DNA from: an uncultured Collinsella sp. | GTDB taxonomy: Bacteria > Actinomycetota > Coriobacteriia > Coriobacteriales > Coriobacteriaceae | DNA length: 8,129 nt | Assembly (NCBI GenBank): GCA_900550815.1 | Contig: URTW01000088.1 | Span: 1-8,129, forward strand | Direction of reading: 5' to 3' | Shown: piece after piece, positions 1 to 6,651 of the stretch | How positions within the stretch are numbered: position 1 is the stretch's first letter | Layout: the number at the start of each line of letters is the position of its first letter | Notes under the pieces: generated by a model | The model's database searches: none | What the model was told of the DNA's origin: nothing | The model's input: the letters and a program-made list of their open reading frames with translations, nothing else | Position numbers and translations under genes: made by a program

Positions 1-387
1 GCGCCCTACGCATCCGCCGCCTGCCTCGCAAAGCTCGGCGATGCAATCAAAGGTGCCACTGCCCGAGGGATTGCTCTTGAGTTTTTCATTGCCTCGACTC
101 CGCGCGAAGATGCAAGCGAGACTTTGGCAGAAATGAACGTCGAGCATGCCATTAGAGCAGAAGGACGTTTGTGTGCAGCGATAATTGACGAAGAAACTAA
201 CTGGTACGGAACGATCCCGCTACTAGCTTTCCCCAAGAAAGAAGACTGCAGCATCAGGTTCAAAAACAGCGAGATCGCAGCGGAGCTCTTAGACGAAATC
301 AACCACAAGGGAAAGCCAGATGCCACGTCAACAGGCAGGCCATCCCCACCACTTGCGGTGAAATGGGGACTGTATTTGGCTTATTAG
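1..387 (+). CDS. C-terminal part of a phospholipase D-like domain protein (5' end outside the window)
   Basis: Frame 1 is open from the first base to a TAG at 385-387, giving 128 residues with no start that must be used, so the gene begins left of the window. The segment around residues 59-86 (IID at 61-63, WYG at 68-70, then a hydrophobic stretch and CSIRF) resembles the C-terminal PLD (HKD) unit of helicase-associated or stand-alone PLD-like proteins, where the pattern is H-x-K, IID, WYG-[ST]-I. Here the place of H-x-K reads R-L-C (residues 56-58). If the family call is right, this unit has lost its catalytic histidine and lysine and would be structural or DNA-binding only. The last 25 residues look like a non-conserved tail. 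The family call is from memory of the motif and is moderate at best. That this strand is the coding one is likelier, because the antisense frame is low-complexity. The gene converges on the toxin-antitoxin pair. Confidence 0.5.
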   Translation, partial: APYASAACLAKLGDAIKGATARGIALEFFIASTPREDASETLAEMNVEHAIRAEGRLCAAIIDEETNWYGTIPLLAFPKKEDCSIRFKNSEIAAELLDEINHKGKPDATSTGRPSPPLAVKWGLYLAY

Positions 388-415
388 CCGCCAATCAATC
401 CCCATTCCACCGCAA
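353..415. terminator. Inverted repeat between convergent genes, possible bidirectional terminator
   Basis: Bases 353-369 can pair with 399-415 over 17 positions with one mismatch (A361/C407). The 29-nt loop holds the TAG stop of the upstream gene. The 3' stop of the leftward toxin lies only 16 nt beyond. There is no clear T tract on either strand, so the terminator role is inferred from its position between convergent genes. Confidence 0.4.
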
Positions 416-430
416 CTTAGAAATCAGCGA

Positions 431-739
431 TCAGCCCAGCGGACCCTGAAACAACTCCTGATGAGCGCCCATTCTTACCAGCCTAATCACTGGGTTAGTC
501 TTATGGGGAAGATAAAGAACGACCACATCGACCAAGCCATCGGATAGATGGAAATCGATGTGGCCGTTGTAGTTTCCGCCCGGGTTTGAAAGCTCATGGG
601 CGCCATATTCCGCGGGAAGCGAGCCGTGAGCTGCAAGCTCTGCGACCGCCGCCTTAAACTCGGTTTTTAGCTGCGGATGGATGCGCATCGTCCGTTTATA
701 ATCCGCCTTAAACTGAGCCTCGACTTTAATCTCAAACAT
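431..739 (-). CDS. YafQ/RelE-family mRNA interferase toxin
   Basis: A 102-residue protein of the usual size for type II RelE-superfamily toxins. These RNases cut mRNA, and YafQ does so in the ribosomal A site. The C-terminal half follows the YafQ pattern: H48 in AHEL, H64 in IDFH, D71 at the start of DVVVLY, then R89-M-G-A-H93-Q-E-L-F97. These positions correspond to the H/H/D/R/H/F active-site set of YafQ, so the toxin looks intact. The start codon lies 2 nt beyond the antitoxin stop (TAG-CG-ATG), and the AGGA of GAGGAC just before that stop is its ribosome binding site, so the two genes are translationally coupled. The order, antitoxin first and toxin second, is standard. Expression should be autoregulated through the antitoxin promoter. 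Exact subfamily (YafQ versus another RelE branch) is inferred by eye. Confidence 0.85.
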   Translation of the reverse strand: MFEIKVEAQFKADYKRTMRIHPQLKTEFKAAVAELAAHGSLPAEYGAHELSNPGGNYNGHIDFHLSDGLVDVVVLYLPHKTNPVIRLVRMGAHQELFQGPLG

Positions 740-741
740 CG

Positions 742-1041
742 CTAGTCCTCATCGAGGAATGATATAAGCTCATCAGCGTTGTTGAATGACGGGCTATCGT
801 CCGGCAAAACCCCCAACTCATGAGCCTCGGCGATCACCTTGGCACGCCTCGTCGCCTCGTTGGGCACCTCCGCCCTTCCTACAATCTCAAAAGGAATCTT
901 TCGCTGATTTACCAGCTGCCGAACGGCAAGATTGAGATAGGAATTGAGGCTGAGGCCGACCGAATCCAAGAACTCAGTCGCCTGCTCCTTGAGCCCCTCT
1001 TCGATGCGAACCGTCGTAGGCTTAACTGTTGCTGTAGACAT
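742..1041 (-). CDS. RelB/DinJ-family antitoxin
   Basis: A 99-residue protein. Residues 9-55 form a ribbon-helix-helix region: TTVRIEE strand, then helices through EFLDSVGLSLNSYLNLAV and a QRKIPFEI end, which is the RelB/DinJ signature. This part should bind the operator as a dimer. The acidic C-terminal 40 residues should wrap around the toxin and neutralise it. An ATG 31 codons further upstream is in frame, but the start at 1041 is preferred because AGGAGG sits 7 nt before it and family similarity begins here. The gene is directly coupled to the toxin gene downstream and lies 114 nt after the LOG gene on the same strand, with no obvious terminator between them, so some read-through from the LOG transcript is possible. 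Confidence 0.88.
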   Translation of the reverse strand: MSTATVKPTTVRIEEGLKEQATEFLDSVGLSLNSYLNLAVRQLVNQRKIPFEIVGRAEVPNEATRRAKVIAEAHELGVLPDDSPSFNNADELISFLDED

Positions 1042-1072
1042 TTGCGACCTCCTCGCTCTCGTCTTTTGCATC

Positions 1073-1078
1073 AGTATA
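1073..1078 (-). promoter_or_regulatory. Possible -10 box of the toxin-antitoxin operon
   Basis: On the minus strand TATACT lies 31 nt before the antitoxin start, giving a leader of about 24 nt. No good -35 is seen 16-18 nt upstream. The box sits in TATACCCAATATA on the plus strand, where two TATA tetramers flank 5 bases. This could be part of a RelB-type operator, but that is only a guess. Confidence 0.35.
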
Positions 1079-1155
1079 CCCAATATAAACGGCAAACTGA
1101 CGTTAGATAGCTTCAGATTGCCATACATATTCATGTCGCGGTGGGCACGATTGCT

Positions 1156-1914
1156 CTACATCAACCCGCTGAGCGCAATGTCGACGGCCTCGTTGAGGTC
1201 GTCAGTAATGTGTACCAAATCCGGATCGAGCGGGCTGATCATACCGGCGCTCATCACCGGGCCGTTGAGCCAGTCGAACAGGCCCTGCCAGTACTCGCTG
1301 CCCACCAGCACGAGCGGCATGCGCTTGACCTTGTGCGTCTGCACCAGCGTGAGCACCTCGAACATCTCGTCGAGCGTGCCAAAGCCGCCGGGAAACACGA
1401 TGGCGCCCGAGCTGTACTTAACGAACATGGTTTTGCGCACAAAGAAGTAGCGGAAGTTCATACCGAGGTTTACGTATTTATTGAGCCCCTGCTCGTGCGG
1501 CAATTCAATGCCCAGGCCAACTGACTTGCCGTTGACACTCGCCGCTCCCCTGTTGGCCGCTTCCATGATGCCGGGGCCGCCACCGGTGATAACCGCCACG
1601 CCACGTTGCGCGATCTTGCGCCCGACGGTACGCGCCGCCTTGTAGAGCGGATCGGTCTTAGGCGTGCGGGCACTGCCGAAGATGGTCACTGCGGGGCCAA
1701 GCTCGGCAAGCGCGCCGAAGCCATCGACAAACTCGGCCTGAATGCGCAGCACGCGCCAGGGATCGGCATGCAGCCAGTCGGTCGAATCCTCGGGCGCCAG
1801 CAGGTTGGCGTAGGTGTTGTCCTTAGGAATCATGGGGCCGCGCATAACCACGGGGCCGCGGCGGTACGTCTCGTCGTAGGCGGGCTCGCCCTCGACGTTC
1901 TCATTCTTAATCAT
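1156..1914 (-). CDS. LOG-family (TIGR00730-type) nucleotide 5'-monophosphate phosphoribohydrolase
   Basis: A 252-residue Rossmann-like protein of the LOG (Lonely Guy) family, often misnamed lysine decarboxylase. Members hydrolyse the N-glycosidic bond of nucleoside monophosphates, releasing ribose 5-phosphate and a base; cytokinin ribotides are the plant-type substrate. Diagnostic motifs are all present: FGSAR (79-83), GGGPGIMEAAN (111-121), R160-K161, and P175-GGFGTLDE183 with the catalytic glutamate at the end. A 70-residue N-terminal extension before FGSAR is typical of the longer bacterial members. The longer frame starts at 2016, but the start at 1914 is chosen because AGGAG sits 5 nt upstream and the extra residues would be read through a terminator-like hairpin. 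The gene lies downstream of tgt on the same strand, separated by that hairpin. The substrate in this organism cannot be told from sequence. Confidence 0.9.
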   Translation of the reverse strand: MIKNENVEGEPAYDETYRRGPVVMRGPMIPKDNTYANLLAPEDSTDWLHADPWRVLRIQAEFVDGFGALAELGPAVTIFGSARTPKTDPLYKAARTVGRKIAQRGVAVITGGGPGIMEAANRGAASVNGKSVGLGIELPHEQGLNKYVNLGMNFRYFFVRKTMFVKYSSGAIVFPGGFGTLDEMFEVLTLVQTHKVKRMPLVLVGSEYWQGLFDWLNGPVMSAGMISPLDPDLVHITDDLNEAVDIALSGLM

Positions 1915-1930
1915 GGGTACTCCTATCGAG

Positions 1931-1978
1931 AAAAAGAAAAGCGGGCGGGGTCGCCGCCATGCGTCAAATACCCGCCCG
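1931..1978 (-). terminator. Rho-independent terminator or attenuator between tgt and the LOG gene
   Basis: On the minus strand CGGGCGGG (1978-1971) pairs perfectly with CCCGCCCG (1949-1942) across a 21-nt loop, followed by CTTTTCTTTTT. The stem is all G-C and the T-rich tail is clear. The tail ends about 16 nt before the LOG start codon, just ahead of its ribosome binding site, so any promoter for the LOG gene must lie upstream of or within this hairpin. It may therefore act as an attenuator rather than a simple end to the tgt transcript. Confidence 0.75.
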
Positions 1979-2127
1979 AACATCAACCATTCGGTATGGT
2001 ACCCACGTTGCATCACGCGCTTGCAAGCTATCGGTCAGCGGTCGCGCAGCCGACGTCAGCGAATGTGACGAGCGGCTGCCGCTCAGCCTTTGCCGTTGCC
2101 CACGCTCTGTAAGCGCGCCTGTCGCCC
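1979..2127 (-). other. Intergenic stretch between tgt and the LOG hairpin
   Basis: No convincing gene. It contains a near-perfect palindrome, GAGCGGC-N-GCCGCTC at 2070-2084, and the 7-mer GTCAGCG twice (2034-2040 and 2055-2061). On the minus strand TTGCAA followed 19 nt later by TACCAT is a poor promoter candidate for the LOG gene. Any real promoter for that gene should lie here unless it depends on read-through from tgt. Confidence 0.3.
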
Positions 2128-3267
<1,140 letters not shown>

Positions 3268-3304
3268 AAACTGGAACTCCTTGGTTGCGGTTCATACGCA
3301 AACC

Positions 3305-3310
3305 ATTATA
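3305..3310 (-). promoter_or_regulatory. Likely -10 box of tgt
   Basis: The minus strand reads TATAAT, a perfect sigma-70 -10 hexamer, 37 nt before the tgt start codon, giving a leader of about 30 nt. The -35 region is poor. A short palindrome, CGGGTTGCCCG (3311-3321 region), lies immediately upstream of the box on the same strand and could be an operator. Confidence 0.6.
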
Positions 3311-3396
3311 CGGGCAACCCGCAAGAAGCACCGACTCGACAGAAACTGATGCAAAGGGGTCATAGTCATTGGGATCATTTCCAACAGCCAAGGCAA

Positions 3397-3487
3397 CGCC
3401 GATGCTCTGGCAATGCCAGCGAGCGGTCGCCAGGGCGAACAAATTGGCATGAAAAGAGGGCGGCATAGACCTTCTGGTCATGCCGCC
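3397..3487 (+). repeat. Dispersed intergenic repeat, uninterrupted copy A
   Basis: This stretch is similar to the sequence flanking the insertion element at 6501-6527 plus 8054-8121. Shared blocks are CGCCGATGC, TGGCAA, CGCCAG-GCGA-CAA, TGAAA, and the near-identical hairpin GGCGGCAT-N-GACCTTCTGGTC-ATGCCGCC. The copies are diverged outside the hairpin, so this is an old repeat family or a common terminator cassette rather than a recent duplication. Copy A lies between the tgt promoter and the end of the SDR gene. Confidence 0.6.
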
Positions 3488-3493
3488 CTCTTT
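3453..3493 (-). terminator. Strong hairpin terminator downstream of the SDR gene
   Basis: AAAGAGGGCGGCAT (3453-3466) pairs with 3480-3493, then a bulged A3467, then GACC/GGTC around a TTCT loop: 18 base pairs. On the minus strand the stem ends in CTCTTTT, the tail expected for termination of the leftward SDR transcript. The plus strand ends in CTCTTTG, so weak activity in the other direction is possible. Confidence 0.8.
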
Positions 3494-3535
3494 GAATGAC
3501 AAGTTGTCGCCCTGGCGGCCGCGCAGCGTCGGCCC

Positions 3536-3563
3536 GTTACGGCGTTTGGTAAAACGCCGTAAC
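3536..3563 (-). terminator. Perfect 12-bp hairpin just after the SDR stop codon
   Basis: GTTACGGCGTTT (3536-3547) pairs without mismatch with AAACGCCGTAAC (3552-3563) around a 4-nt loop, 2 nt from the SDR stop. There is no T tract, so it may protect the mRNA 3' end or assist the T-tailed hairpin 43 nt further downstream. Confidence 0.55.
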
Positions 3564-3565
3564 CC

Positions 3566-4366
3566 CTAAGGCCGCAGGCCCATGCCACCCTCGAGGGTGA
3601 CGGTCTCGCCGTTCATGTACTTAAAGTCGGGACCGCAGAGCTGAACGACCACGCGGCCGATTTCCCTCTCGACGTCGCCGTAATGACCCGCCGGCGGCAT
3701 GTGGACGTTGGCCTTGAACGCCTCGGGATAGGCATCTTGGAAGTTCTCGAGCGCAGCGGTCCAAGCAAGCGGGCACACGATGTTGACGTTGATGCCGTCC
3801 TTGCCCCACTCGTTGGCGGCAACGCGGGTCAGGCCGCGGATGCCCTCCTTGGCGGCAGCATAGCTGCACTGACCATAGTTGCCAAACAGGCCGGCGCCCG
3901 AAGCAAAGTTGACCACGGGTCCCTTGGTCTCCTTCAGGTGCGGATAGGCCTTCTGCATATACAGATAGGTAGCATACAGACCGGAGTAAATGGCCAGGTT
4001 AAACTGGTCCATGGTGTGATCGGCGATGGTCACGCCCGAGGCGCTGGCCTGAGCATTGTTGACGACGGCGTCGATGCGGCCGAACTCCTCAATGGCCTTG
4101 TCGATGACGTTCTGGACGACGGCTTCGTTGTCCTGACCGGCCGAAACATCAGCCTGAACAGGCAGAACCTTGACACCGTACTCGGCCTCGAGAGACTCCT
4201 TGGCGGCCTCGAGCTTGGCGACGTTGCGGCCAGTGATGACGAGGTTCGCGCCCTCCTTGGCAAATGCGATATCGATGCCGTAGCCGATGGAGCCAGCAGA
4301 ACCGTCCTTAAGCGTGGCCTTGCCGCCGCCGGTGACGATCACGGTCTTACCAGTGAAAAGTCCCAT
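3566..4366 (-). CDS. Short-chain dehydrogenase, probable NADP-dependent 12-alpha-hydroxysteroid dehydrogenase
   Basis: A 266-residue classical SDR. The cofactor site is T12-GGG with a long loop to S26-IGYG30. R47 after the second strand (ITGRN) favours NADP(H), and D73 contacts the adenine. The catalytic triad is S156, Y169 and K173 (SYAAAK). The usual NNAG is NNAQASASG (103-111), a variant I associate with clostridial 12-alpha-hydroxysteroid dehydrogenases. Much of the rest also agrees with recalled sequences of that group: IYSGLYATY, YPHLKETKGPVVNFASGAGLFGN, and the C-terminal DFKYMNGETVTLEGGMGLRP. These enzymes oxidise the 12-alpha-hydroxyl of bile acids such as cholate to the 12-oxo form, reversibly, in the cytoplasm. 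An in-frame TTG start at 4381 exists, but the ATG at 4366 has AAAGGA 6 nt upstream and fits the family start (MG-F-G). It appears monocistronic. Substrate is inferred from similarity only. Confidence 0.8.
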   Translation of the reverse strand: MGLFTGKTVIVTGGGKATLKDGSAGSIGYGIDIAFAKEGANLVITGRNVAKLEAAKESLEAEYGVKVLPVQADVSAGQDNEAVVQNVIDKAIEEFGRIDAVVNNAQASASGVTIADHTMDQFNLAIYSGLYATYLYMQKAYPHLKETKGPVVNFASGAGLFGNYGQCSYAAAKEGIRGLTRVAANEWGKDGINVNIVCPLAWTAALENFQDAYPEAFKANVHMPPAGHYGDVEREIGRVVVQLCGPDFKYMNGETVTLEGGMGLRP

Positions 4367-4621
4367 ACATAGTCCTTTCAAATCGCGACGGGCACGCCCG
4401 CCGACTGCGCGTATCCAACTTCACGCGCCAAAAGCTGAGATGCAACTTTAGCGTGTTCAAGCAAAAATAAAAGACCGCGGTAGGCGAACGGCACCACGTC
4501 GTTCGGCGAAGGGATTGTCAAGCACAAACTGGATAAAGCGGCCGAGTTATTGTTATCAGATCGAGCCATCGAACACGTTTTGAAACTTTGCTGCGGCGCG
4601 CGGGATGTCGGCGCGAGACTT
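4367..4621. other. Divergent intergenic region between the SDR and coiled-coil genes
   Basis: No supported gene. On the minus strand TTGACA (4521-4516) is a perfect -35 hexamer toward the SDR, but the -10 position 17 nt on reads CGTGGT. Further on, ACCGCGGTCTTTTATTTTT (minus strand, about 4480-4462) is a small palindrome followed by a T-rich run, which could be a weak leader terminator for the SDR transcript. A 63-codon minus-strand frame (4569-4378) ending just before the SDR has no ribosome binding site and is not called. Confidence 0.35.
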
Positions 4622-4627
4622 TATCAT
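4622..4627 (+). promoter_or_regulatory. Possible -10 box of the coiled-coil gene
   Basis: TATCAT differs from the consensus by one base and lies 33 nt before the first of two candidate ATGs. No good -35 is seen at the right distance. The leader would be about 25 nt. Confidence 0.35.
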
Positions 4628-4660
4628 AGGGTGACAAACAACGATGAGGAGCACATGCCT

Positions 4661-6424
4661 ATGACAGACGAGCTGGACCCCCAGACTCAACAGCATATTG
4701 ATGATCCCGCAGACGTCACCGCAGATACTGACACTGTGACCTGCGATGATATTGACCTCGACGACCCCATCTTGGACGAAAGCGCTACGGCGGAAACCCC
4801 CGAAACAGAAAACGCCGATGAGCAAAACGACGATGCGCCCGCTCAGGACGACGCCCCTGTACAGGACGCCGCCCCGCAAGCAGCGGGCCCCATCGAGGTG
4901 TCTTCGGAAGAAGAGCTCGATGCCGTCATGGACTCCATGATGGATGCTGTCAAAGCGATGAAAGACGCCGTCGCCGATGCCGATATTGATGCCGAGGAAG
5001 AGGAGGCTGCCGAGGCGGCCTCGACCTTTGTACCCGGCGAGACTCCGGTTGCCGACCAGGGCAGCACCATGCCCTCGTTTCTGCAGCTCGAGCACCCCAC
5101 GATTGGCGCCGATGCGGTCGACCCGCACGCAGCAGGCTTTTCTGTGGTCGAGGGCGGCACCGGCAACATCTCCGTGCCGCAGGCTGCCGATGCGGATACT
5201 GCTGACACCGCTCGCCCGACCGCCTCGCACTCCCCTGCCGCGAACCGCGATCTGGGGACCGCTGTCTCGAACACCGCGAACGCCGTGGGCACCTTTATTG
5301 CCCAGGGCGCCTCGGCCATGCGCGAGATGAACGCCGCGAAAAAGGCACTTGCCGATGCCCGCGCCCACCTGGCCGAACTTGAGCAGCGCATTGCCGATCA
5401 GGCCGAGGAGCTCGAGACGCGCCAGGATATCGCAGGCCGCTACGACCAGATCGTCGCCGACCAGCGTCAGGCGATCGCCACGGCCCAAAAGACTGCAGCG
5501 GCCGCCGAGATTGACCGTGATGCCCACGCCGCCAAAGCGACAGAGCTCAAGGGTCAGTTCGAACAAATGAAGACAGAGGATGACGCGACTGAGCTCCGCC
5601 TGAAGGCCGCGCTCGACGCCGTGGAGGCCCGCGAGGCGAGCTCTCGCGAGACCGGCAACCGCCTCGTTCGACGTCTTGAGGATTCCAAGCGCATCCGCGA
5701 CAAGGTGAAAGCCGAGCGAGACGCCGGCATTGCGGCCGCACAACAAACCGTCGACGCCACACGCGCCCAGCTCGAGACACTGCGTCATGAGTACGCCGAG
5801 CTGCAACGCAATCCCTCGGCAAATCCCGCCAACTATACGGTGCGCACCAGCGAGCTCTCGATGCAGATCTCCGACACGGCAGATGCCCTGCGTAAAGCCG
5901 AAGAAGATGTCCCGCGCATTACCGCCGACCTTGAGCACTCGCTTGCCGCAGCCGAGCAGGCCGTCGAACAGGCGCAAGCCCCCATCGCCGACGCTAAGCG
6001 AGCCCATCAGGCCGTGACGGCAGAGGCCGATGCCGCGCGCGACGAGCTGCAGACCGCAAAAACCGCCGCTGCAACGCGCCAGCGCGAACTGCGCGAGAAG
6101 ATCGCCGCCGAGGACAAGGCACGCCGCGACCAAGAGCAGACCATCGCCAACGCCCAAGCAGATGCCGCGCATGCGCAGTCGATTATCGAACAGGCGACCG
6201 AGGTGCACGACCACCCAGAGATCACTGAGTCGCTTGCAGGATCCTTGGCCCGAGACAAAGCCGAACACGCCGAGACCGAGCGAGAAGTCGCCCAGCTCGA
6301 GGCCACCGAGGACGCGGTGCGCGAGCGTACCCGCGACTCACGCATCAAATTCACCGGCGCCATCGTCTGCATCGTCGCCGCAATCCTGGTGATCATCCTA
6401 GTCTGGCTGTTCGCGAGCAAGTAA
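4661..6424 (+). CDS. Acidic coiled-coil protein with a C-terminal membrane anchor, function unknown
   Basis: A 587-residue protein I do not recognise. Residues 1-210 are strongly acidic and rich in Ala, Asp, Glu and Pro, probably disordered, with one short helix-like acidic patch (about 80-120). From about 218 to 560 the sequence is an Ala/Glu/Lys/Arg/Gln-rich heptad-like coiled coil, broken near 384-400 by NPSANPANYT. Residues 564-584 are one hydrophobic membrane segment followed by only ASK, so this is a tail-anchored topology with the bulk facing the cytoplasm. There is no signal peptide and no enzyme motif. The start is set by GGAG at 4648-4651, 9 nt before the ATG at 4661; the ATG at 4655 is only 3 nt from it. 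Roles such as an envelope or cytoskeletal scaffold are possible but unproven. A 570-codon antisense frame across it is a shadow. Its original terminator seems to have been moved about 1.5 kb away by the insertion element. Confidence 0.85.
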   Translation: MTDELDPQTQQHIDDPADVTADTDTVTCDDIDLDDPILDESATAETPETENADEQNDDAPAQDDAPVQDAAPQAAGPIEVSSEEELDAVMDSMMDAVKAMKDAVADADIDAEEEEAAEAASTFVPGETPVADQGSTMPSFLQLEHPTIGADAVDPHAAGFSVVEGGTGNISVPQAADADTADTARPTASHSPAANRDLGTAVSNTANAVGTFIAQGASAMREMNAAKKALADARAHLAELEQRIADQAEELETRQDIAGRYDQIVADQRQAIATAQKTAAAAEIDRDAHAAKATELKGQFEQMKTEDDATELRLKAALDAVEAREASSRETGNRLVRRLEDSKRIRDKVKAERDAGIAAAQQTVDATRAQLETLRHEYAELQRNPSANPANYTVRTSELSMQISDTADALRKAEEDVPRITADLEHSLAAAEQAVEQAQAPIADAKRAHQAVTAEADAARDELQTAKTAAATRQRELREKIAAEDKARRDQEQTIANAQADAAHAQSIIEQATEVHDHPEITESLAGSLARDKAEHAETEREVAQLEATEDAVRERTRDSRIKFTGAIVCIVAAILVIILVWLFASK

Positions 6425-6442
6425 CCACTCCCCAAAGACTAC

Positions 6443-6489
6443 AAGGAGTGTCCCCAGGTGCCGGCACATAAGGAACGTCCCCAAGTACC
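6443..6489 (+). repeat. Two tandem GTCCCC-type repeat units
   Basis: AAGGAGTGTCCCCAGGTGCC (6443-6462) and AAGGAACGTCCCCAAGTACC (6470-6489) agree at 16 of 20 positions, with a 7-nt spacer giving a 27-nt period. They lie between the stop of the coiled-coil gene and the interrupted repeat. I recall similar GTCCCC units in intergenic regions of gut Coriobacteriia, but that is memory rather than a search. Confidence 0.6.
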
Positions 6490-6500
6490 AACAACGGCGG

Positions 6501-6527
6501 CGCCGATGCCTTGGCAAAGTCAGACAC
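6501..6527 (+). repeat. Dispersed intergenic repeat, copy B, left part (split by the insertion element)
   Basis: CGCCGATGC at 6501-6509 and TTGGCAA after it match copy A at 3397-3412. The last 10 bases before the element (AGTCAGACAC, 6518-6527) have no counterpart in copy A. They are either a local difference or part of the true left end of the element. Confidence 0.55.
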
Positions 6528-6541
6528 TATGACCCAATCCG
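6528..6541 (+). repeat. Left inverted repeat of the IS
   Basis: TATGACCCAATCCG is the exact reverse complement of 8037-8050. The next bases on either side do not match. Confidence 0.9.
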
Positions 6542-6560
6542 AGGGCACGGAAACGACAGG

Positions 6561-6590
6561 AGCCCCCGCTCGTGACCGCGGGTCGGGGCT
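6561..6590 (+). other. Left-end stem-loop of the IS
   Basis: AGCCCC (6561-6566) can pair with GGGGCT (6585-6590). An alternative inner pairing is CCCGC (6565-6569) with GCGGG (6578-6582). It lies in the short leader of the transposase, and its function is unknown. Confidence 0.35.
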
Positions 6591-6640
6591 GCGACAATGT
6601 TGTTGAAGTGCCAGAGGCGCAGCCGCGCCGCAACGAGGTT

Positions 6641-6651
6641 GGGAGGCTCCC
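6641..6651 (+). promoter_or_regulatory. Ribosome binding site of the transposase inside a small palindrome
   Basis: GGGAGGCTCCC abuts the GTG start at 6652. GGGAGG is the ribosome binding site and decides the start. GGGA can fold onto TCCC with a GGC loop and hide it, which could keep transposase synthesis low. Confidence 0.5.

Noticed and set aside
1915..2016. 34-codon N-terminal extension of the LOG protein
   Set aside because: It would translate a terminator-like hairpin. The start at 1914 has a good ribosome binding site and fits the family.
4378..4569. 63-codon minus-strand frame ending just before the SDR gene
   Set aside because: No ribosome binding site, no recognisable protein, and it crosses promoter-like and T-rich sequence.
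4556..6268. 570-codon frame on the minus strand across the coiled-coil gene
   Set aside because: It is the antisense of an Ala/Glu/Asp-rich coding frame at high GC. Its product is Gly/Leu/Val/Arg-rich low complexity, and the plus strand has a clean start, ribosome binding site and membrane segment.
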